Shown here in pieces: positions 10,905 to 22,870 of a DNA stretch of 64,000 bases; the stretch's first letter is position 1; every line of letters starts with the position of its first letter. The position numbers were made by a program, and so were the translations under genes. The notes below the pieces were generated by a model. It searched no databases, had not been told where the DNA came from, and saw only the letters and a program-made list of their open reading frames with translations. The stretch lies in NCBI GenBank assembly GCA_963556495.2, contig OY747717.1:2521501-2585500 (forward strand). Direction: 5' to 3'. Source of the DNA: Valencia hispanica (Eukaryota; Chordata; Actinopteri; Cyprinodontiformes; Valenciidae).

Positions 10905-11600
10905 ACTGTCATGTTTGCAGTTTCTTTGGAATGAGGACCCAAATGCAGCATGCTGAGATAAAGGAGAGCCCTTTTAATGGCCTGGTTAAACATAAAACCC
11001 TAAAACGTACAAAGTCGATCAGGGGTGAGCAAGAACGACACGGGGAATGAAGACGGGGGATACATACGGAGAATACAGCGAGTTGTGACTGTATGAGAGC
11101 TGCTTAAATGCTGAGGAGGGAGAGAGGAAATGACAGAGAGAAACCTGAGGACTAATTAGTGAAAGCAGATGCAGGTGGGAGTGAGAGCAGAGAGCTGGAG
11201 AATGAAATGCAGCTGGGCAGAATGACAAGGAGGAGACGGAGAAGGAAAACAAAGACTGGACAGCAAACGATTCAAACTGAGAAAAGTAAGAACTAACTCT
11301 AAGGTAACTGGGGATGAAAGAGATCTAAGAGAACAAGAGTAAAGGAGCCTAAGAGAAACTTATAGTAATAGCACTAATGAATATAACAATAAGGAGAGGA
11401 GGGAAACAGAACAGAAAAAAACACTAGTAAACTTTAGAAAGAACTTAGAGAACAGCAATCCTAATGAGAAAATAAAGTAAAGCATCGCCAACAGATGAGA
11501 TGAAGAGATAAGGGTAAAACAGGAAAGGAGGAGAAAATATAGTGGAAGGATGAAAACATACAAACACCAAGAAGGAAACTCAAAGTACAAACACCTAAGT
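10905..11600. repeat. Purine-rich repeat-like tract
   Basis: Begins near 'tgtcatgtttgcagtttctt' with 'gaggacccaaatgcagc', a text often seen at the edges of fish transposons or LTR-like elements. It is followed by long GA-rich sequence. No coding domain is seen. The last about 80 bp (11522-11600) repeat directly at 12349-12428, across the hAT element. Confidence 0.4.
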
Positions 11601-11606
11601 GTAAAC

Positions 11607-12348
11607 CAGGGCTGTACGGTGCGGCATAAATTGAAAAAAACCTGTCTGTGTGATAAACTTTTTTTATACGTAGCACCCGTGCGACAGCTTTGTAGGCTGC
11701 ATGTTTTTTTTTACTGTAAGATGCCACCATGACAGATGAAGCGATGGTGTCTCAACGCTGCACAGTGGCTGCAGTCACTACCTGTTCACTACGTATTAAT
11801 CGTGTGACTTCACCCCGTTCGGCTGAAACAAGGGAACGCGTAGCGACCGTGTCGCTATATATAGCAAGTGTTTAGACCCCCTCAAGAAAGCGATAAATCT
11901 AGCGAATTTTCATGGTGTTTTAGGAGACCTTTGGAAACACTGACGTAAAGCACGCATCATTGTTACTGTTGTCAGCGAACAGCTGTGCTGCAGTGAGCCC
12001 ACAGCGCTAACAGCAAGCAGCTCCGTCCGCCTGCATGCTCTGCTCAGTCAGAGCGGATATTTCCCCCGCTGAGTCCAGAATTCTGATAAATGGCATACGC
12101 CGGCTGATCCTTACCACTCCTGGATGTGGATGCAAAAAAGTTTCTGTCTAAAATAAATTAGTGCACACTAAATAAATCCCTGATTTCACTCAGTCACCTC
12201 GTCTCTCTGTGACGGTTTAACATCTGTCATCAGGTCATCATGTAAAAGACATTTTGTGTTGATGCTGCAACGTTTTTGTCTGTGCTACAAAACCAGCAAC
12301 CTCTGTAGCACCAGTGCTATAAGCTGAAAAACTTAACGTACAGCCCTG
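11607..12348. mobile_element. Non-autonomous hAT, CAGGGCTGTACG ends
   Basis: The ends are perfect 12-bp inverted repeats, CAGGGCTGTACG at 11607-11618 and CGTACAGCCCTG at 12337-12348, typical of hAT. No 8-bp target duplication is visible. Instead an imperfect direct repeat of about 80 bp lies on each side. The internal stretch around 11860-11930 ('tttagaccccctcaagaaag') resembles, inverted, part of the hAT at 54756-55697, so the two are related. No transposase is present. Confidence 0.8.
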
Positions 12349-12524
12349 GAAAGGAGGAGAAAACATAGTGGAAGGATGAAAACCAACAAACACTAAGAAG
12401 GAAACTCAAATGACAAACACCTAAAAACGAAAACGATGGCGAGACCCCAGGGAGTAACTAAGATGAAGAGAAGAAAATAAAACCAACCAAACCCCAAAAT
12501 AACGGGAAACTTCTAGAGGAAGGA

Positions 12525-12640
12525 TCTCCTGTAGCAGTCTGTTGCAGCAAACCGAAAAATCCTCTGACTGAAGAAACTCTGTTGTTGTAGGATAGTCCCA
12601 TGAAGAGGTTGCTTAGGTTTTTCAATATTAATAAGAAACG
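12525..12640 (-). repeat. L2-like LINE 3' fragment (minus strand)
   Basis: 'Gaaggatctcctgtagcagt' and 'cctctgactgaagaaac...tgttgttgtagga' are the minus-strand counterpart of the L2 C-terminus coding around 8830-8920. Strongly decayed. Confidence 0.55.
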
Positions 12641-12839
12641 GTCAGCTTTACATTCAGAAAATGTTAACCAGTTAGTTAGCCTTAGCAACTGGCTAAAAGT
12701 TAAAAAAACAGTTTAAAAATGTGACGGTGGAGTTTAAAACAAAAGTTACATGGATCTCTACTGTATTAACTAAAAAAAAGAGCAACAGCTTCTGGTTTTG
12801 TCCTTTATTTACACCGAAAATTGTACTTCTCCAGTCATA

Positions 12840-12905
12840 TTTAGGAATGTTAATTAATCGTGATTAATTAGAATAAAAACGTTTAATCGTTGACAGCCCT
12901 AATTT
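12840..12905. repeat. hAT MITE terminus remnant
   Basis: 'Ttaattaatcgtgattaatt' followed by 'cgttgacagccctaa' is the end of the common GATTAA-rich hAT MITE group, a relative of the element at 54756-55697. Only one end is seen. Confidence 0.5.
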
Positions 12906-13439
12906 CTACGTGAATTAAAAACTGGTCCTTTAAACCTCCAAACTTTCAGCATCTACTCCTTCAGTCTCTCCAATCTGAGCCATGATCAGTTCCCCATCAG
13001 ATAAAAAAAAAAAAATCTGAATGTTTCTCATCATTTTTCATTCCTTCTTTGATCCTTTCTGCTCCTGATCTTGGATCCTGATCTGGTTTCAGCGTTTCTC
13101 GCTTTTATCACCTCAAGGTTGGGTTCTTCTTCCTCTTCTTTTTGGTTTCAGCCCATTGCACATTAGATTATCTCCTTGCCTAATGCTTGTAGGTCCCGTT
13201 TAAAAAAATAATAAAAATAATTACTTTTATACCCTTGCTTTCATTTCTTAGTTGCTGTCTGTTTTTCTTAACCCTTTGAGTTTATTGTTCTTATCTTGTC
13301 TGTATTTGTTTTCTACGTGTTTTGTGACTGTGATTCTCGTCCCATGTCCAAATCGTACAGCCCTTTGGTCATCTGCCACGCTGTTTTTAAATGTGCTTTA
13401 TCAAATAAATGGTATTGTTTCAGATTTATTTAGTTTTTC

Positions 13440-13740
13440 TCCCAGGGAGCGTGTGGTCCTATCAGTCATTGCGTGTGTTCCTCTCTGAGGGGCCCTCACC
13501 TCGAGGCGGGGCCGATCCTCTTACCGTAATACCATTGCCTAATCTCAGAGGCGTATCAGACGGAGCTCGGAGCGCTCGGCGCTAATAGGTTCACACAAAT
13601 GGGATCTCGTCAGAAGCCTCCCAATCCTCCCGCCGCTGTAAATACGGAGGGCATTATGGGGAGTCGGCCCGGAGGCCGTCGGAGCGGAACCGATGCGGAT
13701 TCGATGGAGAGGCTGAGAGATAAGCAGCCAAGACGTGAAG
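13440..13740. other. GC-rich unique-looking segment
   Basis: About 300 bp of GC-rich sequence ('gaggcggggccgatcctctt', 'cggagctcggagcgctcggc') with no similarity to repeats elsewhere in the window. No splice-flanked exon is evident. It could be conserved non-coding DNA; alignment to other fish would decide. Confidence 0.3.
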
Positions 13741-13969
13741 AGATGATTTAACATTGTGTTAACAGTTTCACAGCGTTTGTGGGTGGTGGGGGGGGTACTG
13801 GCTGTGGTGACGAAACGAGCACAGTTCGACTTCTGGAAACAAACTGGAAGGGATTTACCTAAAGGTGTGACCCTCTTCCTAACTGGATCAGGTGGAGGCC
13901 AAAGGGAGAAAATTATAGACTTCAACTTAAAACTGAGAAAACATTTGTTATCATGCATCATATCATTAA

Positions 13970-14700
13970 AGTATCTTCAGAGACTCGCTGTGGATGGTGA
14001 CGCTCTGGTCAGCAAGGATCTGCTGTAGCAGTCAGTCTTGTATTGAATCTGAAGACGCCTCTGACTGAAGACTGCTGCTGTATGACTTTCTCATGACTGT
14101 CATGGCGTGCTAACAGCTGGGGATGTAAGAAAATATCGAGACACTCATATATCGAGATATTTTATTTCCCGATATTGTATCGATATTCAAAACAAAAATA
14201 TCGTGTTTTTTTTTTTTTTTTTTTAAGGATTTGAATGGAACCATTAATGACTGTAATTTTTGTACTAAAATTAAAAGCATAACTGGTAGTTTGTGGCTGT
14301 TTTCACCTTCTTGGTTCCAGTGGATCAACTAGATCTAGCAATAAAACTGGATGTGTTAAAGTATGAAACAGGTTGGCGTGTTTAGAATGATGGGACAGTT
14401 TTTCTACGGTTAAATTCAGTTTTAAAAATCACAATATATAGTCTTACTCATAGTATCGCGATATATCAGCATATATCGTATCGTCTCCCATGTATCGCGA
14501 TATATATCGTATCGGCAGATTTTTGCCAATAAACATCCCTACTAACAGCTCAGTATCCAGGCAGCAGAGACGATTTTCCACAGTAACATGTCCTGGATGA
14601 CACAATCGGTTGTCAGCTAGCTCTGCTAATCCACCTCTTTTACTTTTGCTGCTCCTCTTATTAAAGGTAATGCATCGTGAAAAGCTTGTCTGATGTTCTG
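13970..14700 (-). repeat. L2-like LINE 3' remnant, split by a hAT MITE
   Basis: 13970-14109 ('gatctgctgtagcagtcagt', 'cctctgactgaagactgctg') and 14550-14690 ('cagcagagacgattttccac') are the two halves of a remnant also seen at 32468-32880 and 36888-37255. On the minus strand it decays from the L2 C-terminus (HE-VTQQQS...LFRF). The MITE at 14118-14541 is inserted in it. Confidence 0.65.
14118..14541. mobile_element. hAT MITE (gggatgta family), perfect 8-bp duplication
   Basis: Starts TGGGGATGTAAGAAAATATC and ends AACATCCCTA. It is flanked by identical CTAACAGC at 14110-14117 and 14542-14549. The 8-bp duplication and ends place it in hAT. The body matches 3495-3700 and 49832-50188. A T-run occurs at 14205-14224. 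No coding capacity. Confidence 0.88.
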
Positions 14701-15206
14701 TTCTCTGTAACGACCTGTCTTGTTTAACTCAAACCAACAGATTTGACTTTTTTTTTCCCCACAGAAAACCTTCAGTCAAACAGAAAACCAGACCAGATTT
14801 TAACACAAACCTGAACACACAAGTTGGAGCTATGGCAACATGAACTTTATCCATATAGATTCAGTTTTAACCTCAAACTGAAGGACGTCCGACGTTGCAG
14901 CCGAGTTGTCCCTAAACGGTGCTTATGGCATGAGAAGGTTTAGTCGTAGTCAGACATCTCGTCCTGCTCCCCCCCCCCATCACCGCTTCCAGCACCGGGA
15001 AAAAAAGCCGTGTCATAATTTATGACATACAAAGCATGAATCTTTCAGCTCGCAGCGGCAGAGATGGCACTTCATGTTTACGGCAATCATTTCCTTAGTG
15101 AATGATTCATGTGGATGTGCTGCTTATGAATATTTCAGGAAACAAACAGAAACATTTCTGCTCAGAGCTTCAAACTCCTCCGATCATCTGAGCGGACAAG
15201 CCGAGA

Positions 15207-15450
15207 GTCTGGGAGTAAAACAGCCACAGATTTCAGACAGATAATCAGAATTATTATTATTCAGGGGAACAGGAATGTTAGTAGGTTTAATTTCCTGTGA
15301 TCGTTTTCGTCATTATTTGATCAATTGTTCTACATTTTCAGTGAACTTTTTGATATAAATATCAACACTATAAAATTTTAATAGATAATTATATTTTGAA
15401 TCCATAGGTTTTGTTTGAATATAAAAAATACTAAATACATGCCATTTCAA
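15207..15450. repeat. Dispersed duplicate of 9433-9690
   Basis: 'Gagtctgggagtaaaac', 'ccacagatttcagacag' and 'ttattattcaggggaacagg' appear in the same order in both places, with substitutions and small indels. It is an unclassified repeat with no coding content. Confidence 0.7.
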
Positions 15451-15622
15451 AGTTCCAGTGTGCTATGATTGTTCTATTAATATTATTATTGGTTGGTATC
15501 ATTTTAATGAATTAATTTAATTATTTATATATTTTTAAAATTAAAATAAAATTTTTATGGCCAAAAAACATGCAAATGTATTGACCTTTTTAATATGCAA
15601 TTATAATTTTAAATAACTACGA

Positions 15623-15663
<41 letters not shown>

Positions 15664-16770
15664 ATTTTTTTACCGTAATTAATTGTTTCCTGGCTTCTGT
15701 GCAGGAAATAAACTGCCAGACTTGCATTTAATAAACCTGTTTTGTGCTGCAGCCATTAATTTATTATTTAAATACTGATATTCATAAATAGGCTTTTTTC
15801 ATTGTTAGATTTATTTATGAAGCATATTTAAAAACATCAGATAGGCCAGTGCTTCACAATTACATCCACAATCATAAACCAGAACGTAGAATAAAACAAG
15901 AATAAAAGTAAGTAAAACACAGTAGCCTATTAAAAAACCTCTTTAAATGTAATTTACTATCTTTATTCCCATCACACATTATTCTATGAAACTCTGTTCC
16001 TCAAATGGAGCAATGAGTGATATAACATACATGAAAAAATAGTAAAGACATCAGTGTTGGCATACCGTATATTCACATACAAACATGCTCGCGAATGCAT
16101 TTGCATTAATGCATGTACATACACAAATTTAAATAGATATATTTACAATAGACCAGCAAATATATAAAGTACAGTTTTAAAAACATAAATGTTAATTTAA
16201 TTTTTATTTTTTTAACATTTCTTTTAGGTTTTGGCACTCCTGCCCCTCCACAGTTTCTACAAGGTATCATGTTAAACTATGTTGTTCTTCATGCACAAAT
16301 GTATGATTAACATTAGCCAAGATTTCTTGGCAAACATAAAGTAGATGCTTCCCCAATGGGTGGGATCAGTGTCAGAGCTGAAAGTCGACGTCTGTAGCGT
16401 CCTGCAGGTGGATTGTTTATGTTTAAGCCCAGCAGCATCACCATGGTAACACAAATATAAAATGGAAGACAATTAGGTCTCAATACAGTCACATATACAC
16501 ATATATCATACGTGGTATGTTCTTTTACTGTTTTGTTTAGGATTAAACTGGAATAAAATGATCATTGATGTTTTTAATATTTATTATATTTTACTACAAT
16601 AAACGGACTTCATCATCTACTGAGCTGTAAATAAATATTTCCTTCTCACAGTTTTTTTGTTTTGGTCAGATTTAAATGTTTCAGATCATCAGACTTGTTT
16701 TTTTTTTATTAGAGAAAGAAAAGATGGAAAATACAGAAGCAGTTTTCAGATTATTTGATCTTTCCAAAAG
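15451..16770. other. AT-rich spacer with (TA)n
   Basis: Very AT-rich. It contains a pure TA run at about 15627-15661. No gene, terminal repeat or RNA gene is recognised. Confidence 0.5.
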
Positions 16771-16839
16771 TAATCACCCCCTAGACTTTTCAGGATTTTC
16801 CGCTAGAGAGCAAAGTTCACGGTTCCACCAATTACAGCA

Positions 16840-17262
16840 GGTCCCACAGCAGACCCAGACCACCATACCACCACCACCGTGTTTGACTGTTGGTTTGATG
16901 CTCTGGTTCTGAAAGCCAGATGTAACTGGACCCACACCTTCTGTCTCTTCTGTCCTCAGAATATTTTTCCAGAAGTCTTGAGGATCATCCGGATGTTTTT
17001 CTGGTAAATCTTCTTCTGGGTCAGCAGTGGTCCTGGCCCTTAAATCTCTCCATTTGAGGCCATTTTGTTCTCTCTCTCTGATTGTTGAATCCTGACCTCT
17101 GACCTTAGCTGAGGCAGTGAGGCCTGCAGAGCTTCAGAGGTTCTACTGGACCTTCTGGATGAGTCGTTGATGAGCTCTTAGAGTAATTCTGCTGGGTCGG
17201 GCCTCTCCTGGGAAGGTTCTCCACTGTTCCAGTTGTCTCCAGGTGTGGATCATGGTTCTCAC
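16840..17262 (-). pseudogene. Tc1-like transposase remnant (minus strand)
   Basis: 'Accaccaccgtgtttgactg' near 16872, 'ttccagaagtcttgaggatc' and 'gggaaggttctccactgtt' near 17210 are the minus-strand text of a Tc1 family. The last reads TVENLPRRGP, equivalent to the -NLPR-GRP linker of Tc1 transposases. Gaps and frameshifts make it non-functional. It ends where the hAT copy at 17272 begins. Confidence 0.7.
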
Positions 17263-17271
17263 TGAGGTAGG

Positions 17272-18480
17272 TTATCAGCCTACAATCATCATTGGCTGTT
17301 ATTGGCATTAAAATGTGATATCTGAAATTATCGGCATCTGTTTTTACTTTTTAATATGACTTTTATACCTTACTTTCATACTATGCACAAAGCATTCCTA
17401 CGTCCCGTGGGCAACACCCTTTTTATGACATTATACATCATTGGAAAGCTAGGATTGTGTGTGATTCCAATGATGAATGTCAATCAAGGATATACGATCT
17501 GTGTAGACACAGCAAGCATTGTCGTAACCACCGACTCACCGTTTGTAGCCTCATATCAGAGCCGTCTCCAACAGAAACAGTCTTTTTACATCCACGACGG
17601 TCAAATTCATGTCCTCCAATAAAACAGTTAGTCCAAAGCAAGTGTGACGTCACGATCCAACATCATCTGCGTCTGAAAATCTTTGGACATTTCTTTCTTT
17701 GCGAGCATTTATCACAATGTTTTCATGGTAGCTTCCGTTAGCATGCTCAGGTTAGCCTACAAATTACACTGCGCATCACCGGAAGTGTTGGCTTTTGATT
17801 GACATCTTACATCATCCAGTGGGTGAAGGGTTACCCTGCTGTAGCAAAAATCTTCAACTATTGGCTAATAGGTGGAAAATTATCATCTCCTTTATTCTTC
17901 ATGTGTGTGTTTCAAAGCAATGATGGCGCAGGGTAATGATGATACTCATTTTTGGTTTATTATTGTCAAATGTGGTAAGGATAAAGGTAATACTTCAGAC
18001 TTTAAACCCAGTGTGTTTTAGTCCACGACTCCCTTCTAAAGCTACTTTTAGAGCATGTGTTTTTAGAAAGTGAATAGGCAGACATAAAATTTCACATTTT
18101 TCAATGTATTCAAGCTCATATTACTTAGAATCTGTCTCAATGCTATTGTTACCGAGTATTGTGGGGGAAACTGCAGTGTTTTCTTTCTGACCCCAGCCAT
18201 GTCTCTACTTAAAATGTTTCAAGAACAGCTTTAATTTTAATTTAGGCATCCACTTTTAAAACATTTTGGGTGAGAATCGCAGTAATGTTGAGGGGTTTTA
18301 AACGTGAAACTCTTCAGCCACTTCTCCTCTCGCTCAAAATGTCAAAATATGACAGATCAGATGTATAGCTTTTGAGATACTTTGTTTATTTGGCAAAAAT
18401 TGCAATGTATCTTTTGACTTTTGCATTTCTGAGCCAAACATGAACGCTTAGCTAGACATCTATCTGCGAAATCATCTGTT
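17272..18480 (-). mobile_element. hAT element copy A (inverted relative to copy B)
   Basis: This 1.2-kb segment matches, inverted, the 20700-22080 part of copy B. Shared text includes 'tattggcattaaaatgt', 'attccaatgat', 'accaccgactcaccgtttg' and 'aatgtttt'. Its extreme end (TAGGGATGTCC in copy B) is missing, so both ends are truncated. No readable transposase. Together the two copies form a large imperfect palindrome around 18480-19990. Confidence 0.75.
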
Positions 18481-19989
18481 CTTGAATCTCTTCGGATCAG
18501 GGTATGATGTGCTTCTACTTCATGCTGTCAGACACGTTTTATTTCTTAATTCTGCAGCAATCAGGTAAAGTTAGTGAAGCAGAAAGCGTTTCTTGCAGGT
18601 AAATCACATCCATAAACTTAGGCCACACAACGATAACAGATCTCCGTCCTTTGCCTTTTGCTCTCATATTGCACAGCCCTACAAATAAGAGCATTCAACA
18701 TGGCTCCCACCAAAACAAACGAGTTTCATCATAAATCAAAGAGGCTGCTGGACTCGACGGACGTTCTGGTACGTAAGAACCTCGTACTGAAGCAGGCCGC
18801 GCCTCTCCCTCTTTCCCATGACCGAAGCTGCAGTCGCCTGGTGGAGATCTTTCATCTCGCCTGCGTAGCGCCCTTCAGAGGGACTCACCGGCTGTTTGGA
18901 TTTTAGCCAAGGTTACTATAGAAACGCAGAGAGGGATGAAGTGCAGGGAAACGGGAAGAGGCTGGCTCCGGCTGATGGAAAACGCGCTCACCGATTCCCA
19001 GAGAAAACATCACTTCAAAACAGAACAAATGAAGCATTTTGTTCCTCAGATATTGTTCTGATTGATTACAGATTATTCCAATGATTTTTTTTAGGCATGA
19101 AGGGAATTTGTCTTTAAAGGGCAAATGTATTCCATGCAACATGCTGTTTTTTTGTGCAAAACTAAATCATTCAAACTACAAAACCACTTAATTTTTCTTT
19201 TCTCCTACAGTTTCGATGAGATGTGGCGACCTCAGGGGAGCGTAGCCGTCTTCCAGGTGAGTCTCATACCTGCACAGACCTGAAAAAACGTGAATCTGTT
19301 GAATGAATTAAAGCGCTGATCAAACGCGGTAAATTAAAATGTATGTTCGACTGAAGCCGGTCGCGCTGATGTCGCTCGACGTGCGCCTTAAAAAATACAT
19401 CAGCATGAATGCATGCATGCAGGGTTGTGACAGCAGGAGAGATGATGAATAAAGGAACAAATGAGCGTGAATGAATGAGTCGGGGGAGAAAAGAAGAAAG
19501 CCAAACGTTAGACATGTTTAATTGATCTGCACCAGAATGTGAATATTGCTCGACAACTGCACAACCTGACAGCTAAATCATAGCTGGGATGTTGGCACTT
19601 CACTGGAAGCCATAGAAGAGGTAAGGTTTCCACATGGCCTGAAAATATTCTGACCGGAGGAGTCTTCGCTCTTCAGTGACGAAGAAAAACAGCAGCTGGG
19701 TGATCAAGTATGGATTTCCTCTGCAAGATTTCATAAACATCTAAAGCTTCTAAACATTTCAGTCCTGACACTTGCCTCTATGGTAAGATAATGATACAAT
19801 AAATAATACGAAAGTGATCTTTGGTACTTTGTTGACTCCATTTATATTCGGGGGATTTTCATAAACCCTTTCGAGGCGCCTAGACCTTCTGCAAAAATTT
19901 TCTAGATCCGCCACTGCTTGGCATGAATCAATAACTGATCATAAACCATTCCTACTATTTTTGAAGCAGTGGCTTATAAGAGTTTCAAC
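18481..19989. other. Spacer between inverted hAT copies
   Basis: Mixed sequence not matched elsewhere in the window. It holds a moderately GC-rich block at about 18700-19000 with 'gccctacaaataagagc' at its start, and the candidate micro-exon at 19211-19256. No other gene is recognised. Confidence 0.4.
19211..19256 (+). CDS. Candidate 46-nt host micro-exon
   Basis: A good acceptor ('tttttcttttctcctacag', ending 19210) is followed by 46 nt and then a consensus donor gtgagt at 19257. In the frame that is open throughout, it encodes FDEMWRPQGSVAVFQ after one carried-over base. I do not recognise the protein. It lies in the least repetitive part of the hAT spacer. With both splice signals strong it could be an exon of a gene whose other exons lie outside the window. 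A chance match is also possible at this length. Confidence 0.35.
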
Positions 19990-22105
19990 TAGAGATGTTT
20001 GATATTGGCTTTTTTACCGATATCTAATTTACCGATATAGTAGAGATGGGCAATATGGCTTCAAATCTATATTACTGTATAATAATGCATGTGCGGTAAC
20101 GATATTTATTGCGATAAATTCTTTCTTCTGTGTATATATGTAAAAATGACGTGAGCTTTTGAACATTCTCACATACCAGCAGAACAACTACAAAAAAAAC
20201 AGAATGCCATTTAAAGAACATTTATTGCAAAAAAAATGCAACACAAAATTTTTCATAAAATAAATAATGATATTTGGAAATAAATTCGACCTAAATGTTA
20301 AAAAAATCATAAATTCAAAACAGTTTGAACTGAAGTGCAAAATGTAAAAAAGGAAATAACATTTCTTTCTGCTTTCCTGATTACTTCTATATTAATGTAA
20401 TATCGCAAACGAATAAAGCTGCTCATATTTGAAATAAAAACGCTTCGAATTCAACAGATTTCTTTTTAGTTGAATAGAAAATAACACATTTTAAATTTGC
20501 ACTATCTAGTCTATATACGAACACTGAACATCAGTATTTATCCACCTTGCGTACCTGGTACAAAGTACCTAGGCATAGCATGATGACATCATCATCATGC
20601 GCAACAACGGTAGGCCGGTATAGTCAAAATGTACCTTTTATGTTTATATCGCCCACTACTACGATATAGTCTAAACATTAATTTCCGATACCGATATAAA
20701 GCGATGCCACCGTTAGACGTCTACCAAAACGTTTAAGGTTGGCTGAGAAATGCAAAAGTCACAGGACATATATCGCCAAACAAACAAAGATATCTGAAAA
20801 AGTGATCTGTCATATTTTGACATTTTGAGAGGAGAGAAGTAGCTGAAGAGTTTGATGTTTAAAAGCCCTCAACATTCCTGCAATTTTCACCCAAAATGTT
20901 TAAAAAAAGGAAATCCCAAATTAAAACTATAGCTGCTGTTGAACCATTTGGAGTAGAAGCATGGCTGGGGTCTCTTTGGGGGGAAAAAAACACTGAAGTT
21001 TCCCCAACTGTCAGAATCTAAGTGTTATTTACCAGATATTATGACCTTAAATACACTGGAAAAGATGAAACTGTATGTCCACCTATTAATTTTCTAAAGA
21101 TACATGCTCTAAAAGTGGCTTTAGAATGGGGTGGTGAACTAAAACACAGTGTAGGTCTAAAGCCTGAAGTATTATCTTTATCCACACCATATTTGGTCTG
21201 TTTTCTAACAAAGCTCCATGGCTTCTTCCATGTTGTATCTTGTTTTAAAAGTGTGTTTTGCCACGTCGTTGAAAGAATCTCTTTCTGGTGCGTAACTGTG
21301 AGCAATAATATAACATCTGTGTTTGAATAAGTCTGTTTATGGTAATTACATGTTCTAGGACGAAGCCCATCAATCATGTGAGATATCTGCGTTTACAGCA
21401 TTTCATTGGCTATTCGATGCGTCAATCACCATTATTGTGCGCCGCAACTGGTTCGAAAGACACAAGCAACAAGAAGGTACTTTTCACCTATTGGATCAAG
21501 AAAGAAGCCAATCAAAAGCTAACATCATGCACAGTGTAGTTTGTAGGCTAATTGCATCCTAACTGTAGCTACCATTAAAACATTGCGACAAATACTTGCA
21601 AGGAAAGGATTTACGAAGCTTTTCAGCGCCGGATTGTGTTGGATTGTGGACATGGTTGTGGACTACCTTTTATTGGAGGACATTAATTGAACCGTTGTGG
21701 ACAAAAGAAGACCGCTTTTGTTCGAGATGGCTCTGTTCTGTCAGTGATATGAGGCTGCAAACGGTGAGTCGGTGGTTTGATAAAAGCGCTCGCTGTAACT
21801 GCAGTTATGATTGTATCCTTGATTGGCATACATCATTGGAATCACAAGAATCTCTGATTTCCAATGGTGGATATTGTGTATATGTGCATAGAAGGGGTGT
21901 AGAGACAGAAAGGCGGATTTGACTCGGACGTTCACAACGTACCGCCCCGCGAGACGTAGCAAAGCTATGTGCGTAGTATGAAAATAAGGTATAATAGTCA
22001 TGTTATTAAAAAAGTAAAAACCAGTATTTATAATTACCGATATTACATTTTAATGCCAATATTGGCCTATAGTGACTGTTAGGCCGATATTATTGGACAT
22101 CCCTA
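19990..22105 (+). mobile_element. hAT element copy B with 8-bp duplication and nested MITE
   Basis: The left end TAGAGATGTTTGATATTGGC and the right end ...TATTGGACATCCCTA are flanked by GTTTCAAC (19982-19989) and GTTTAAAC (22106-22113), an 8-bp duplication with one mismatch. The ATATCGG-type subtermini are typical of a common fish hAT. The interior has no intact transposase; its short frames do not resemble one. A 621-bp MITE is nested near its left end (20041-20661). Confidence 0.82.
20041..20661. mobile_element. Nested hAT MITE (gggcaatatgg family), perfect duplication
   Basis: Starts TAGAGATGGGCAATATGGC and ends ATATCGCCCACTACTA. It is flanked by identical CGATATAG at 20033-20040 and 20662-20669. 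The body matches the copy at 24999-25511 ('cacatgcat...cggtaacgatat', 'gaacactgaacatcagtatt'). No coding capacity. Confidence 0.9.
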
Positions 22106-22117
22106 GTTTAAACCTAC

Positions 22118-22306
22118 TGCTTTTATTGGCCCAACCTCACGCCAATGACTGACGCAATCTGCTGGGATTCCTTAAATAGGAAACTTTTTAACTGATTGGA
22201 ATGTTTGTATAAATGTAATGAAATGACTTCTTGTTAAGTGCCTTGAGATGACATCTGTTGTGAATTGGCGCTATATAAATAAACTGAATTGAGTTCAATT
22301 GAACTT
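22118..22306 (+). repeat. LINE 3' end (CR1/Rex-type, plus strand)
   Basis: 'Gtgccttgagatgacatctg' then 'ttgtgaattggcgctatata' and an AATTGA-rich tail is the 3' end of a common fish LINE. The same tail appears inverted at 38562 and 57232. Only 3' UTR is present. Confidence 0.75.
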
Positions 22307-22314
22307 CAGGGTAA

Positions 22315-22870
22315 CAGTGCGTTCACACCAAAGCATCAAAAACGCGCCGCACGCCAAAGTTGGACGCTTTAACATTCGCAGGTTCGCAGGTTCAGTAACG
22401 TGAAAACTTTCAAAAGTGAAATGAACTCACCAGGTTGCCGTATCTCCTCACTTATATTCCTCCTTTTTATTCCCGTCTCTGTAGAGAAAGCAGCTGGTGT
22501 CGTGTAGCTCGGGGTGATTAGCCACGGCCGTTATCAGGATTTTCTCAATGTTGAATGAATGAATGTTGCAGGACCTGACCCCTTGAACTGGGTCACAGCA
22601 TCATGTGACGCCACGTCACCAGGCTCCTGATTGGTTGACGCGGGGCGAATTGACGTCGAAGTTCAGATTTTTCAACTTCAGCGGCAGACGGAAAAACGCC
22701 AGCGACGCGTGAATGCACAAAATGTACCACATAAAATGTCAAACGCCTCATTCGCCCGACTCTGACGCGCGAATGTGTTTTCGCGACGCAGACAGCCTGA
22801 CGCACGTCGGCATTGACTTTACGTGTAAACCTGACGCCCACGACGCTTCAAACACGTTCGTTGTGAAGAG
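22315..22870. mobile_element. PIF/Harbinger-like MITE (tentative)
   Basis: It starts near 'gtgcgttcacaccaaagc' and ends near 'acgttcgttgtgaagag'. The interior is CpG-rich ('cgacgcgtgaatgcac', 'ctgacgcgcgaatgtg'). GCGTTCACACC-type ends are usual for fish Harbinger elements. The ends match only loosely and no TWA duplication is certain. Confidence 0.45.

Noticed and set aside
21022..21377. Overlapping 102- and 112-codon frames as hAT transposase
   Set aside because: Neither contains a BED, DDE or hATC motif. They fall in sequence that is merely open in two opposite frames.
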